NCBI GenBank assembly: GCA_016125585.1
Contig: WGLL01000002.1
Span: forward strand, 186,001 to 250,000
DNA from: Caulobacter sp.
GTDB lineage: Bacteria > Pseudomonadota > Alphaproteobacteria > Caulobacterales > Caulobacteraceae
Reading direction: 5' to 3'
Length of the DNA: 64,000 nucleotides
The notes below the pieces were generated by a model. That model did not search any database. It had not been told where the DNA came from and saw only the letters and a list, made by a program, of their open reading frames with translations. This document shows positions 8,749-18,351 of this stretch, piece after piece; positions within the stretch are counted from its first letter, which is position 1; each line of letters opens with the position of its first letter. The position numbers were made by a program, and so were the translations under genes.

Positions 8749-9264
8749 TCAGATCAGCGTCATTTGAGCGAAATCAACGATCAGCGGCTCCCGCCCCAGG
8801 GCGGCGAGGAAGCGCCGGAAATCGGCCTGGCTGACGGCGGTGGTGGCGGTGTTGGTCAGGGGATGGAAGTTGACCGGATCGGCGGCGGCCAGGGCGGCGT
8901 CGAGCACGAAGGTCACCCGGTGATCGGGATCGTTGACCAGGGCGAAGGCGGTGACCGAGCCCGGGGTCACCGCCAGGGTCTCCTCCATCAGTTCGCCGCT
9001 GCCGAACGACAGCCGCGCCGAGCCGATCACGGTGTGCAGTCGCTTGAGATCGATGCTGGTCTCGCCCAGGGCCGAGATCAGCCACAGCCGTCCCCTGGCG
9101 TCCTTGAGAAACAGGTTCTTGGTGTGACCGCCGGGCAGGGCCGCCTTGATCTCGTCGCCCTCGCCCACCCGGAAGACGGCGGGATGGTCGAGGGTGGCGT
9201 GGGCGATCCCCTGGCCGTCCAGCCAGGCCAGCAGTTCGGCCTTGTCGCGCAGGGGAGCGGGCAA
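8749..9264 (-). CDS. ProXp-ala-like Ala-tRNA(Pro) deacylase (YbaK/INS superfamily)
   Basis: This is a stand-alone editing protein that clears misacylated Ala-tRNA(Pro). Family blocks are present in order: [44 protein letters not shown] and [11 protein letters not shown]. The reading frame contains no ATG before the conserved core. The best start is a TTG at 9264, giving 171 residues, the usual family size; a CTG at 9270 overlapping the upstream TGA is an alternative. The longer open frame to 10878 is only the shadow of the Pro/Ala-rich gene upstream. Confidence 0.82.
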   Translation of the reverse strand: MPAPLRDKAELLAWLDGQGIAHATLDHPAVFRVGEGDEIKAALPGGHTKNLFLKDARGRLWLISALGETSIDLKRLHTVIGSARLSFGSGELMEETLAVTPGSVTAFALVNDPDHRVTFVLDAALAAADPVNFHPLTNTATTAVSQADFRRFLAALGREPLIVDFAQMTLI

Positions 9265-9266
9265 GA

Positions 9267-10655
9267 TCAGCCGCCGTCGCGGGTGATCAGCGGGGCGTCG
9301 GGATCCTGCGGCGGCCGGCGGGCGGCAGGCGGCGGCGGTGGGGCCGGTTTCGGCGCCGGCGCGACCACCACCGGCGGCGGCTGCGGCTCGGGCTGCGGCG
9401 CGGGCTGGACGGCGACCGGCGGCGCGGCCTCGACCGGGGCCGGCTTCGGCGTCGCCGGCTTGGCGGCTGCGGGTTGAGTCGTCGAGGGCTGGGGCGCGGA
9501 AGTCTTCGGGGCGGTCGCCTTGGGTGCGGCCGCCGGGGGGGCGGCCGCTTGCGGGGCCGGGGCGGGCGGCGGTGTGACCTGGGGCTCGAGGGCCTGCGGC
9601 GCGGGCTCGGCCGGTTGCGGGGTGACCGGCGGCATCTCCGCCGGCGCGGTCACCGGATCCGGCGCCGGGATCGGGATGGAGGCCTTCGGCGCCCCGTCCC
9701 CGGACGAGCCGCCGCCCCGGGCCAGCAGGCCGATGACCAGGATGGCCAGGGCCAGCAGCACCGCGCCGCCGGCCAGGATCGGCAGCAGGCCGATGCGGGG
9801 GCGCTTCGGCGCCGCCGGCCTCACCGGAACAAAGGCGTCCCGCGCGCTGTCGACAGGGGCCTCCGCCGCTGGCGTGGCGGCGGCTTGCGGCGCCAGATCC
9901 CCGGTCTCGGGCGTCGGCGACGGCGCGTCGGCGGGTTTCGCTGTCTCCGCCCGGGCCGCCGGCGAGAAGAGCGAGGTCGGGGCCGGCCGGGCCGGACCGG
10001 TCCGGGCCGGCGAGGGGGCCGGCGAGGCCGCGGCCGAGGCGGGGGTGGCCGAGGACGGAACGGGGGGCGACAGGGGCGAGGCGGCCGGGGTGGCCTTCCA
10101 GGCCGAGGCCTTGGCGTCGACGCCAAGGGCCCGCAGGGCCTCGTCGTCCAGGCCCGGACGGACGATCGGCTGGGCCATCTTCAGGGGCGCGCCGGTCGGC
10201 ACGGCGCCGGCCGGGCCGGTCGGGGTCCAGGGGCGGCGCGGGGTGGGCACCGACGAGCCGCTGAGGATGCTGCTGGGGCCGGGCGGCGGCTCGGGCGGGG
10301 GCTTGAAGGTCGGCGGCGCGGCGCTGGGGATATCGCTGATGGTGCGCTTGCGGGGCGCGGACTGGGGCCGGGCGGGCCGGCCGGACGCCGCCCCCCTGGG
10401 CAGCGGGCCCATGGTCAGCGGCACGCCGCGCACCCGCGCCCAGGAGCCGGGGCCGCGATCGGGCGCTGGAGGGTTTGTCGCCGCCTGTCCGGGCGCCGGC
10501 TGTTCCGCGCCAGGCTGCTGAGGCGCGGGTTGCTCGGGCGCCGTCCCGGGCGCCGTCTCGGGGGCTGTCTGGGCGGTCGCCTCGGGCGCCGCTTCGGGCG
10601 CGGCGTCGGAAGTGTCGGACTCTTTGGAGCGGTCGTCCGCGTCGGAAGGCGTCAT
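9267..10655 (-). CDS. Pro/Ala-rich single-pass membrane protein, unknown function
   Basis: This 462-residue protein has no recognised enzyme domain. An acidic, low-complexity N-terminus leads into Pro/Ala/Ser-rich stretches, then one hydrophobic segment at about residues 287-312 (preceded by basic RPRIG), then a second Pro/Ala-rich tail with PKP and PAP repeats that ends in RPPQDPD. The topology is most simply N-in with an extended periplasmic tail, as in TonB-like or cell-envelope linkers, but no TonB C-terminal domain is present. It abuts the Ala-tRNA(Pro) editing gene, which is striking given its composition. Being one frame of very GC-rich DNA, its low complexity makes the gene call slightly less certain. 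Confidence 0.6.
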   Translation of the reverse strand: MTPSDADDRSKESDTSDAAPEAAPEATAQTAPETAPGTAPEQPAPQQPGAEQPAPGQAATNPPAPDRGPGSWARVRGVPLTMGPLPRGAASGRPARPQSAPRKRTISDIPSAAPPTFKPPPEPPPGPSSILSGSSVPTPRRPWTPTGPAGAVPTGAPLKMAQPIVRPGLDDEALRALGVDAKASAWKATPAASPLSPPVPSSATPASAAASPAPSPARTGPARPAPTSLFSPAARAETAKPADAPSPTPETGDLAPQAAATPAAEAPVDSARDAFVPVRPAAPKRPRIGLLPILAGGAVLLALAILVIGLLARGGGSSGDGAPKASIPIPAPDPVTAPAEMPPVTPQPAEPAPQALEPQVTPPPAPAPQAAAPPAAAPKATAPKTSAPQPSTTQPAAAKPATPKPAPVEAAPPVAVQPAPQPEPQPPPVVVAPAPKPAPPPPPAARRPPQDPDAPLITRDGG

Positions 10656-10855
10656 CAGTATCCTCGCGGCGGGCGCATCGGCGCCAGCCTGGGGGGTCGT
10701 AGTGAAAAGCGGCTGCCACCATTGCCGATTTCGGCGGCGCTGGTCCAGCCTGTCGCGGGACTTGGCCCATTCGATGGCGGGACCTTTGATTGGCGGGGCC
10801 GACAGCGCCCGCCGCCTCTTGCGCGACCGGCGATCCCGCGCGAGAGGATAGGACC

Positions 10856-11632
10856 ATGAGCGACGCGCCCGATCTCATCTCTCCGCCCCTGGTCCTGGAG
10901 TGCTATCCGACCAGCGAGCGCCCGCCGGACATCGTGCCGGGCCGGCCGCAGCGCGCCTGGATGGACGCCTTCGCCGAGCGCCATCCCTACCGCTGCCTGC
11001 CGCTGACCATGGCCAACACCACCGGCTGGGAAATCCTCAACCCCGTCGGCTTCACCGCCGAGTGGAACGGCGGGGCGCATCAGGACTGCATCAGCTTCAC
11101 CGCCGACCATCCCCATCCCGGCTTCCATGACCTGGTCAAGAGCCACTTCTCGCGCGGTATCGTCACCTTCCATTCCGGCTATCTGTTCCGCACCCCGCCC
11201 GGCTGGTCGATGTGGGTCGCCGGCCCGCCCAACCATGTGAAGGACGGCATCCAGCCCCTGACCGGCCTGGTCGAGACCGACTGGCTGCCGTTCCCCTTCA
11301 CCATGAACTGGATGTTCACCCGCCCCGGCCGGGTGCGGTTCGAAAAGGGCGAGCCCTTCTGCTTCATCACCCTGATGCCGGACCAGGCCCTGCAGCAGAC
11401 CCAGCCGATCACCAAGAGCCTCAACAAGAACCCCGACCTGCGCGACCAGTATGACGCCTGGTACAAGTCGCGCTCGGAGTTCAACAGCCGGCTGGCCAAG
11501 CAGGATCCCGAAACCATGCGCGAGGCCTGGCAGCGGTTCTATTTCCGCGGCGCGATTCCCGAGGATGTCGGCCAGGCCCCGAAAACCCACGTCAACAAGC
11601 GCCGGCTCAAGGCGCCGAAGATGGGCTTCTGA
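10856..11632 (+). CDS. DUF6065-like protein, unknown function
   Basis: This 258-residue soluble protein starts at the ATG at 10856, after GAGAGGAT with good spacing; an in-frame ATG at 10790 has no such site and adds an unconserved stretch. Its blocks [29 protein letters not shown] and GPPNH, plus several Trp and Phe residues, look like the family I know as DUF6065, found in proteobacteria near natural-product and polysaccharide genes. I cannot verify that family name here. There is no signal peptide or membrane segment. No function can be assigned. Confidence 0.7.
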   Translation: MSDAPDLISPPLVLECYPTSERPPDIVPGRPQRAWMDAFAERHPYRCLPLTMANTTGWEILNPVGFTAEWNGGAHQDCISFTADHPHPGFHDLVKSHFSRGIVTFHSGYLFRTPPGWSMWVAGPPNHVKDGIQPLTGLVETDWLPFPFTMNWMFTRPGRVRFEKGEPFCFITLMPDQALQQTQPITKSLNKNPDLRDQYDAWYKSRSEFNSRLAKQDPETMREAWQRFYFRGAIPEDVGQAPKTHVNKRRLKAPKMGF

Positions 11633-11661
11633 AAGCTTCGCAGAGAACCGCTTTTGACCGC

Positions 11662-11690
11662 TTGCCAAGCTTTCGGTCGTCTGCCATAAG
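11662..11690 (+). promoter_or_regulatory. Probable promoter of tRNA-Gly
   Basis: TTGCCA at 11662-11667 and CATAAG at 11685-11690 are separated by 17 bp, about 40 bp before the tRNA. The fit to the sigma70-type consensus is moderate. Confidence 0.4.
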
Positions 11691-11729
11691 CCGCGCTCTC
11701 GATTTCGGGCGGCGCAAGCCGCTCTGGAG

Positions 11730-11804
11730 GCGGGCGTAGCTCAGGGGTAGAGCACAACCTTGCCAAGGTTGGGGTCGGGCGTTCGAATCGCCTCGCCCGC
11801 TCCA
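11730..11804 (+). tRNA. tRNA-Gly (anticodon GCC)
   Basis: This is a 75-nt tRNA including an encoded CCA. The acceptor stem GCGGGCG pairs with CGCCCGC, the anticodon stem is CAACC/GGTTG with loop TTGCCAA (anticodon at 11762-11764), and the T loop is GTTCGAATC. It reads GGC and GGU. A strong terminator follows directly. Confidence 0.97.
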
Positions 11805-11818
11805 TTTGAAATCGACGA

Positions 11819-11845
11819 AAGGCGGTCCTCGCGGGCCGCCTTTTT
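11819..11845 (+). terminator. Rho-independent terminator of tRNA-Gly
   Basis: A 10-bp stem, AAGGCGGTCC against GGGCCGCCTT with one G-T wobble, closes a 4-nt loop and runs into five T residues (11841-11845). It lies 15 nt after the tRNA. Confidence 0.9.
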
Positions 11846-11869
11846 CGCATTTGGGCCCCCTCCTGTTTT

Positions 11870-12217
11870 CTAGGCCGTCTCGACCCCGCCGCCGCGCACC
11901 GCGACCGGCCAGGGCTCCAGCCCCCGGCCGGCGCAGGGTCCGGCGATACAGACCCCGTCCTCGCGCCGGAACAGCGCCCCGTGGCCGGCGCAGAGGATCA
12001 GGTCCTTCTCGCGGGTCAGATAGCGGTCGCCCATGGCCAGCGGCCAGCCGGCGTGCGGACAGCTGTCGACCCAGCCGCTTACCGTCTGCCCGACCCGCAC
12101 CACGAACCCGGCGAACTGCATCTCGCCCGACCGGAAGCGAAACCCCCGCGCTCCGGGATCGGCAAGTGCCTCCAGCCGGCAGAGGGCCGTCCCCGGCGGC
12201 GGCCGGGCCGGGTTCAG
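11870..12217 (-). CDS. Rieske [2Fe-2S] domain protein
   Basis: This small ferredoxin-like Rieske protein has the two cluster-ligand boxes CPHAGW and CAGHGALF, giving two Cys and two His ligands. The first ATG (12121) would leave 83 residues and cut off the conserved N-terminal strand. The frame is open upstream and reads LCRLEALADPGARGF, which is typical for the family. The true start is therefore probably a non-ATG codon; the CTG at 12217 overlapping the TGA of the YciI-like gene gives 115 residues. It may be the ferredoxin partner of an unlinked oxygenase. Confidence 0.75.
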   Translation of the reverse strand: MNPARPPPGTALCRLEALADPGARGFRFRSGEMQFAGFVVRVGQTVSGWVDSCPHAGWPLAMGDRYLTREKDLILCAGHGALFRREDGVCIAGPCAGRGLEPWPVAVRGGGVETA

Positions 12218-12501
12218 GCCAGGCCCCCGACCGTGACCCGCCAGGGGGTGACGCTGGAGGTCTCGAACAGCCCGGCGGTCTTGTAGGGATCGGCCTCGTG
12301 GAAGGCCCGGGCGGCGGCCAGATCCTCAGCTTCGATGATCAGCATCGAGCCGGCCATCTCCCCGGCCTCGGACAGATAGGGCCCGCCCAGCCTCACCACC
12401 CCCGGATGGGCGGCGACATAGGCCAGATGCGCCTCGCGGGTCGCCATGCGGATGGGCAGGCCGCCGTCGCGGTCGCGCCAGGAAATCACGAAAAGGGCCA
12501 T
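12214..12501 (-). CDS. YciI-like protein
   Basis: This 95-residue protein has the ferredoxin-like alpha/beta fold of the YciI/YCII family: an N-terminal ALFVISWRD strand, REAHLAYVAAH with the conserved His, and the ending ETSSVTPWRV. Members are small cytoplasmic proteins that may act as enzymes or ligand binders; no specific function is known. Its stop overlaps the probable start of the Rieske gene, so the two are likely cotranslated. gpsA lies 32 bp upstream on the same strand. Confidence 0.88.
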   Translation of the reverse strand: MALFVISWRDRDGGLPIRMATREAHLAYVAAHPGVVRLGGPYLSEAGEMAGSMLIIEAEDLAAARAFHEADPYKTAGLFETSSVTPWRVTVGGLA

Positions 12502-12533
12502 GGGAATGCTCCGGGGTTCAGGGTGTCTGTGTT

Positions 12534-13523
12534 CTAGCGTTCGGCTCTGAGCGGCCGGGACAGCAAGCCCATGATCGCCTCATCGACCCCGACCTCGCCG
12601 GCCAGGATCGCCGCCACCGCCTCGCAGATCGGCATCTCGACCCCGGTCTTCGCCGCCAGGGCCACCACCGCCGGGGCCGAGGCCACGCCTTCGGCCACCG
12701 ACAGCTTGCCGGCCAGCGCCGCCTCCAGGGTCTGGCCGCCGCCCAGCGCCAGGCCGACGCTCATGTTGCGCGACTGCGGGCTGGAGCAGGTCAGCACCAG
12801 GTCGCCCAGGCCGCACAGACCGGCGACGGTCTCGGCCTCGCCGCCCAGCGCCTCGGCCATGCGGGTCATTTCGGCGAAGCCCCGGGTGATCAGGGCGGCG
12901 TGGGCGCTGCGGCCCAGGCCCTTGCCCTCGACCACGCCGCAGGCGATGGCCAGCACATTCTTGATCGCTCCGCCGACCTCGGCCCCGACCATGTCGCCGG
13001 CCAGATAGGGGCGGAAGGTCGGGGTGGCCAGCGCTTCCGCCAGCGACCGGCCCAGCCCCTCGTCGGGACAGGCCAGGGTCACGGCGGTGGGCAGGCCGCG
13101 CGCCACCTCCCCGGCGAAGCTGGGCCCCGACAGCACCGCCGGCGCCGCCTGTGGCAGCACCTCGGCCAGCACCTGGGTCATCAGCTTCAGCGACCCCTGC
13201 TCGACCCCCTTGGAGCACAGCAGCACCGGCAGGCCCGGCCGCGCATGCGGGGCAAATTCGCTCAGGGCCGAGCGCAAAAACTGCGCCGGGGCCACGGCCA
13301 GCACCAGATCGGCGCCGGCCAGATCGGCCATGTCGGTGGTGGCGCTGACCGCCTCGTCGAGGATTACCCCCGGCAGGAACAGCCGGTTCTCGCGGTGCTC
13401 GCGGATCTGGCGGACCACCTCCGCCTCCCGCGCCTGCAGACAGACGCTCAGGCCCGCCCGCGCCGCCACCTGGGCCAGGGCGGTGCCCCAGGCCCCGCCG
13501 CCGATCACCGCTGCTCGCTTCAT
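12534..13523 (-). CDS. gpsA: Glycerol-3-phosphate dehydrogenase [NAD(P)+]
   Basis: This 329-residue enzyme makes sn-glycerol 3-phosphate from dihydroxyacetone phosphate for phospholipid synthesis in the cytoplasm. The N-terminal Rossmann motif [10 protein letters not shown] (residues 8-17), the SKG and SGPSFA blocks, the catalytic-region [10 protein letters not shown], and AEGVASA near the end are all in place. The ATG at 13523 overlaps the tsaD stop as ATGA, so translation is coupled. The open frame further upstream is a shadow of tsaD. Confidence 0.96.
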   Translation of the reverse strand: MKRAAVIGGGAWGTALAQVAARAGLSVCLQAREAEVVRQIREHRENRLFLPGVILDEAVSATTDMADLAGADLVLAVAPAQFLRSALSEFAPHARPGLPVLLCSKGVEQGSLKLMTQVLAEVLPQAAPAVLSGPSFAGEVARGLPTAVTLACPDEGLGRSLAEALATPTFRPYLAGDMVGAEVGGAIKNVLAIACGVVEGKGLGRSAHAALITRGFAEMTRMAEALGGEAETVAGLCGLGDLVLTCSSPQSRNMSVGLALGGGQTLEAALAGKLSVAEGVASAPAVVALAAKTGVEMPICEAVAAILAGEVGVDEAIMGLLSRPLRAER

Positions 13524-14605
13524 GCCTTTGCGCCTTTGCGTCCGGGGGCGTGGGTGGGATTGGCGACCGCCGCCGCCTGGTCCAGCGGCCAGCGCGGCCG
13601 CGCCACCGCGTCCAGCCCGTCGCTGATCCCGGCCGCCAGCCGCTCGGCGCCGGCCAGGGCGATCATGGCGGCGTTGTCGGTGCAATAGGCCAGCGGCGGC
13701 GCGTTGAAGGAAAAGCCGTGCGCCTCCGCCGCCGCCTGCAGCCGGGCGCGGACATGGCGGTTGGCCGCCACCCCGCCGGCGACGACGAACCGCCGCTGGT
13801 CCGGACCGTGGTCCTGCGCATAGAGCTTCATCGCCCGCTCGGACCGCTCGGTCAGCTGCCGGGCGATGGCTTCCTGCACGCTGGCGGCCAGGTCGCGCTG
13901 GTCCTCCGGCGCCGTGGTCTTCTCGGCCAGCCGCCCGGCGGCGGTCTTCAGCCCGGAAAACGAGAAATCACAGTCCTCCCGGCCCAGCAGGGCGCGGGGC
14001 AGGGCAAATCGCGTCGCATCGCCCCCCTCGGCCAGCTTCTCCAGCGCCGGCCCGCCGGGATAGGCCAGACCCATGGCCTTGGCGATCTTGTCGAAGGCCT
14101 CCCCGGCGGCGTCATCGATGGTCGAGCCCAGCCGCCGGCAGGCCCCGACCCCGGCCACCTCCAGCAGCTGGCAATGCCCGCCGCTGACCAGCAGCAGCAG
14201 GAAGGGATAGGCCACCGCCGCCCCCAGCCGCGCCGACACCGCATGGCCCTCCAGATGGTTGACCGCCACCAGCGGCAGGCCCCGGGCCAAAGCCACCGCC
14301 TTGCCAAAGCTCAGCCCCACCATCACCCCGCCGACCAGCCCCGGCCCGGCCGTGGCCGCCACCCCCGACAGCGCCTCATAGCCCAAACCCGCCTCGCTCA
14401 TGGCCCGGGCGGCGATGGCGTCGATCGACTCGACATGGGCCCGGGCGGCGATCTCCGGCACCACCCCGCCGAACGGGGCGTGCTGCGCGATCTGGCTGGC
14501 GATCACCGACGACAGCACACTCACCGCCCCGTCGTCGGCCAGACGCACCACCGCCGCGGCGGTCTCATCACAGCTGGTTTCCAGGCCAAGGACGGTAAGG
14601 GTCAT
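13520..14605 (-). CDS. tsaD: tRNA N6-adenosine threonylcarbamoyltransferase TsaD
   Basis: This 361-residue Kae1/Qri7-family enzyme transfers the threonylcarbamoyl group to A37 of ANN-decoding tRNAs, together with TsaB and TsaE. The N-terminal ASKHA motif [10 protein letters not shown], the metal site HLEGHA, the VSGGHCQLL phosphate loop and the C-terminal [12 protein letters not shown] are intact. It begins the tsaD-gpsA-YciI-Rieske series and is divergent from hemC, a neighbour pair seen in many alphaproteobacteria. Confidence 0.97.
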   Translation of the reverse strand: MTLTVLGLETSCDETAAAVVRLADDGAVSVLSSVIASQIAQHAPFGGVVPEIAARAHVESIDAIAARAMSEAGLGYEALSGVAATAGPGLVGGVMVGLSFGKAVALARGLPLVAVNHLEGHAVSARLGAAVAYPFLLLLVSGGHCQLLEVAGVGACRRLGSTIDDAAGEAFDKIAKAMGLAYPGGPALEKLAEGGDATRFALPRALLGREDCDFSFSGLKTAAGRLAEKTTAPEDQRDLAASVQEAIARQLTERSERAMKLYAQDHGPDQRRFVVAGGVAANRHVRARLQAAAEAHGFSFNAPPLAYCTDNAAMIALAGAERLAAGISDGLDAVARPRWPLDQAAAVANPTHAPGRKGAKA

Positions 14606-14711
14606 TCAGTTTGCCGTTCGCGGGCCGCTCCTGTAGCAGCCTCTGCAGACTTTCCGCCATGGGTCTCGCGCGCGTCGCGGCCCCCGCATCGCCCGAGGTA
14701 GCCCCACCGTC

Positions 14712-15665
14712 ATGTCGCCGCAACCTGTCGTCCGGATCGGCACCCGCGCGTCCAAGCTCGCCCTGGCCCAGTCGGGCATGATGCAGCGCCGCATCGCCGC
14801 CGCCCTCGGGGCGCCCGATCACGCCGAAGAGGTCGCCCCCCTGATCCACATCACCACCACCGGCGACCGCATCCAGGATCGCCGCCTGCTGGAGGTTGGC
14901 GGCAAGGCCCTGTTCACCAAGGAGATCGAGGAGGCCCTGCTGGACGGCCGCATCGACGCCGCCATCCATTCGATGAAGGACGTCCCCGCCGAGATGCCGC
15001 CGGGCCTGATCATCGCCGCCATCCCCGAGCGCGAAGACCCCCGCGACGCCTTCGTCAGCGAGCGGTGGGACACCCTCGCGGACCTCCCCCACGGCGCCCG
15101 CCTCGGCACCGCCTCCCTGCGCCGCGCCGCCCAGTGCCTGGCCGCCCGGCCGGACCTCGAAATCATCATGCTGCGCGGCAATGTCGACACCCGCCTGGCC
15201 AAGCTGGCCCGGGGCGAGGCCGACGCCATCCTGCTGGCCGCCTCCGGCCTCAACCGCCTGGGCCTGGGCGGGGTGGTCAAAAGCTTCCTCGACCCCGTCG
15301 CCAACCCCCCGGCCCCCGGCCAGGGCGCCCTGGCCATCCAGACCCGAGCCGAAGACCTGAACGCCCCCTGGCTCGCCGCCGTCCGCGACCCCCACACCGC
15401 CCTGACCGTCGCCGCCGAACGCGGCGCCCTCGCCGCCCTGGAGGGAAGCTGCCGCACTGCCATCGGCGCCCACGCGGTGCTCGACGGCCGCCGCCTGACC
15501 CTGATCGTAGAGGCGTTGACGCCGGACGGGACGGCGCGGTTCCGCCAGGAGGGGGAGGTGGTGTTGCCGGACGAGAGAGCGGAGGCGGCCGCCGGGGCGC
15601 TGGGACGGACGCTGGGGGATGCGGTGCGGGTCGCGGGCGGGGACGCGATTGTGTTGGGGGGGTAG
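14712..15665 (+). CDS. hemC: Hydroxymethylbilane synthase (porphobilinogen deaminase)
   Basis: This 317-residue enzyme polymerises four porphobilinogens to hydroxymethylbilane, the step before uroporphyrinogen III synthase. The family start RIGTRASKLALAQ, the substrate-binding HSMKDVP and RRAAQ blocks, and the cofactor-carrying C247 in LEGSCRTAIGA are all visible. Its usual partner hemD lies 4.2 kb downstream in the same direction, separated by the lower-GC SIR2 module on the other strand. The last 60 codons turn unusually G-rich. Confidence 0.97.
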   Translation: MSPQPVVRIGTRASKLALAQSGMMQRRIAAALGAPDHAEEVAPLIHITTTGDRIQDRRLLEVGGKALFTKEIEEALLDGRIDAAIHSMKDVPAEMPPGLIIAAIPEREDPRDAFVSERWDTLADLPHGARLGTASLRRAAQCLAARPDLEIIMLRGNVDTRLAKLARGEADAILLAASGLNRLGLGGVVKSFLDPVANPPAPGQGALAIQTRAEDLNAPWLAAVRDPHTALTVAAERGALAALEGSCRTAIGAHAVLDGRRLTLIVEALTPDGTARFRQEGEVVLPDERAEAAAGALGRTLGDAVRVAGGDAIVLGG

Positions 15666-15726
15666 GGGGTGGGCCGCTCCCGGACCCTTCCGTGGACCAA
15701 TTGGCGGCCGGGTCAGCCGTGAAGGA

Positions 15727-18351
15727 CTAGCGTCGCGCTAGGGCGGAAAGTCGCGCGAACCTTCTGTCCTTGGCCGCGCCCGCCCAGCGGGCGGCCATCG
15801 CCGTAAGAGCGACATCAAGGTCATGAGGAACAATCGCGCCTTCCTCCTCGCCAATCGTCCGATCCAGAAGGGTAAGCATCGCCTGAGCCTCGGCTTGAGT
15901 CCGCGGAAATTTGAGATCTCGGCCTTCACCAACCTCGCGGACGTAGAACTTATATTCCCATAAGGACCAGACATCGAACGGCATTAAGTAGTCGCCCAGG
16001 GCAACGACGGCCTCGGAGAAGGCCGTATCGGCCGCCGCTGGCAAGGGAGCGAAGGAATCGGCCACCTCGCTGGATTGAACGGACCGATCTCGGGGCCAGC
16101 CACGCTCAAGAATAGGCAGCACACCTGTCCTGAATGCGACCTCGGGCTGCTGTCCATCTGCGACAAAGCGGGTAAGCGCCTTGGCGCACACCGACCGGAC
16201 CAGCGGGCCGCCAAGTCTCAGGAATTGTTCAGTTTCGACCAAGCTCACTGGCGGATCGACGGCGTCGCGTAGGGCAATGGCGACCGGCAGAATCAGGCGT
16301 TCCGCCAGTCGGGATCGCACTTCTGAAGACAGCCGATTGTCGAGAATCCGGTGGACCATCTCTGCTGATATTAGGGTCAGAGCTTCGGGCGCGAGCAGAT
16401 CGATCCGGGAAATGGCGTCCCAGAGCTCAGGCTCCACCCCGTCTTGAGCCGCTAAAGGACCGAGCAGTTTGGCTTGGGTCCAAACCGGATCGACATAGTT
16501 GAGGAAGCGCACCGCTAACAGGAGACGATAGAATCCCTGTCGCCCACCCTCACCGGGTGTCTCCAGAATGAGGTCGCGCCCTTCGGCCAAAAGAGGACTC
16601 TCGACTGCCTCCCTCGCCGCGTCACCTCGGGGGAGCATGCGGAGGTAGGCCGACATCATTCGTCCGGCTGCCGAATTGAGCGCGCGAGAGGCAAGTTGTT
16701 CGGTGGGCGCCTCGTCAAACAACCCCTCGTCTCCGTCCTTCGTCTCCGCCGTGGTAGCGGCCGCAGCATACGGCCACCACTCAAGCCAGAGTGCCGGCAA
16801 TCGCCCATCTCCAGGCAGTCGGTCGATGACATCCCCGAACAGATAGGCAACGCCCGGAGCCGCCGCCTTGCGTGCAGAGGTCGGAACGCCGCTAAGGAAG
16901 TCGATGAAATCGGAGAGTTGGGCTGTCTCCAGTCGACCCGGGTCCCCTTCTTCAACGCCGATGCGATCGCGGATCGCGAACGCAAGGGCGCCGACGATCC
17001 TGCCTCGGCTGAGCAGTGTCTGGTCGGCGCGCATCCGCTCGAAAACAGCCTGCCAGTTGGCCCCGATGGCGTCTAAGGTGTTCCGTCCCTCGTTGTAGGG
17101 GTTGTCGGTAAGGGCCGACTCGATCTCAGCAAAGGCCGCCGCCGAGGTCAGATCGAGATCAATCCGGGATCGCACTGGCGCGTAGCTGTCGCTGGTCCGG
17201 TAGAGATCGCTCCCTCGCCACGCCGTCTCAAGGTCGGCATGGTCGGCCAACCAGACAATTGACGCAGGAGTCAGGGTCGCCCCCGCCTCCTGCATTCGCC
17301 GCAGCTCGGCAAAGGTATCTCCTGTCTGCCGTTCATCGCGGCGCGAGCGCGATAGGCCGCGACGGAAGAGACGCGCCGGCGGCCCACGGCGGATTCGGCG
17401 CTCCAGACGGTTGCGGCCGTCGGTAGTTAGATCGCCGTGTCGGCGGCTCCGGAGCTCCGCGAACTCAGGGTTAGAATTTACGTCCCAAAGTTCCTCATGC
17501 GACATCGACATCGCCCAATGATCCAGCCGATCGGCCGGAACGACGGCGGCATCGAGCGCGGCTGCAGCCCAGAGACGACGGGCAATGGGCCAGGACCTCA
17601 GCGCCAGCCCTTCAACTCGCAATCTCGCCGCCAAGGGGTCGACCGCACCGAGTCGCGAAAGGGCCGCGCTGACCAAGCGGGTGATCGGCATGAATCCCCT
17701 GCGATACTTGTCCGGGTCTCTGTCATCGCCATCGGCGCCGTCGACACTATTCCCGGGGTAGACCCTTGCGATCCAGTTGGCTGACCAACTGAGCCCTAGC
17801 CGATCAGCTTGGTGAAGCCCCGAGAATAGGACGCCTTGGGCGCGGTCGAGCAACTCTTCCCAAACGCGCGGGTCATTGCAGTCGGCCAAGCCAAGCTCGG
17901 CCAAACGGACATGGTGATCTGGCTCCAGGTCCAGCGACAGCAGGTCGGAGACCGATTTGGGCTTGCCACGAATTTTCTTCTCGAACGGGCTTCGTGAACG
18001 AATCTTCAAACGGGGGGCTGCCAGATCGACGATGGAGCCGACGAAGATTCGGGGATCGACGCCGCGCCTAATGGCATCCCTGATCTCTATGAGCGTCATG
18101 TCCGGATCGTCCGCCGTGCCGTCTCGCCAAGCCTCGATCACGCAGCGCCAAGCCGTCATGTAGGGATCCGGCAGCGCTTCAATGCGCGAGAAGACGGCGT
18201 CGCGTACTGCACGTCGCTGTGCATCCGCTTGTGGAGCCAGCGCCGCCGCCCAGAGCAGGACCGCCCGATCCTGCAGACGGCCGTCGATAAACAGGCGGGT
18301 GGCCCGCAACACATGGTCGTCGACTGGCCGGGGCGGACGCCGCCCCTTCAC
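15727..18351 (-). CDS. Large helical partner of the SIR2 protein, candidate sensor
   Basis: I set the start at the GTG at 18351, which overlaps the SIR2 stop as GTGA; the longer open frame to 18669 would run through the SIR2 gene. The 874-residue product has no Walker A motif, signal peptide or membrane segment. It reads as one long series of amphipathic helices, like HEAT/ARM-type repeat scaffolds, with Trp- and Arg-rich patches such as SHEELWDVN and LEWWPYAA. It is unlike any enzyme family I recognise. Base composition is clearly lower in GC than the flanking hem genes. Some SIR2 proteins carry a C-terminal domain called DUF4020, and this could be a detached version, which I cannot confirm. 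As the partner of a SIR2 effector, a trigger-sensing role is the natural guess. Confidence 0.7.
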   Translation of the reverse strand: MKGRRPPRPVDDHVLRATRLFIDGRLQDRAVLLWAAALAPQADAQRRAVRDAVFSRIEALPDPYMTAWRCVIEAWRDGTADDPDMTLIEIRDAIRRGVDPRIFVGSIVDLAAPRLKIRSRSPFEKKIRGKPKSVSDLLSLDLEPDHHVRLAELGLADCNDPRVWEELLDRAQGVLFSGLHQADRLGLSWSANWIARVYPGNSVDGADGDDRDPDKYRRGFMPITRLVSAALSRLGAVDPLAARLRVEGLALRSWPIARRLWAAAALDAAVVPADRLDHWAMSMSHEELWDVNSNPEFAELRSRRHGDLTTDGRNRLERRIRRGPPARLFRRGLSRSRRDERQTGDTFAELRRMQEAGATLTPASIVWLADHADLETAWRGSDLYRTSDSYAPVRSRIDLDLTSAAAFAEIESALTDNPYNEGRNTLDAIGANWQAVFERMRADQTLLSRGRIVGALAFAIRDRIGVEEGDPGRLETAQLSDFIDFLSGVPTSARKAAAPGVAYLFGDVIDRLPGDGRLPALWLEWWPYAAAATTAETKDGDEGLFDEAPTEQLASRALNSAAGRMMSAYLRMLPRGDAAREAVESPLLAEGRDLILETPGEGGRQGFYRLLLAVRFLNYVDPVWTQAKLLGPLAAQDGVEPELWDAISRIDLLAPEALTLISAEMVHRILDNRLSSEVRSRLAERLILPVAIALRDAVDPPVSLVETEQFLRLGGPLVRSVCAKALTRFVADGQQPEVAFRTGVLPILERGWPRDRSVQSSEVADSFAPLPAAADTAFSEAVVALGDYLMPFDVWSLWEYKFYVREVGEGRDLKFPRTQAEAQAMLTLLDRTIGEEEGAIVPHDLDVALTAMAARWAGAAKDRRFARLSALARR

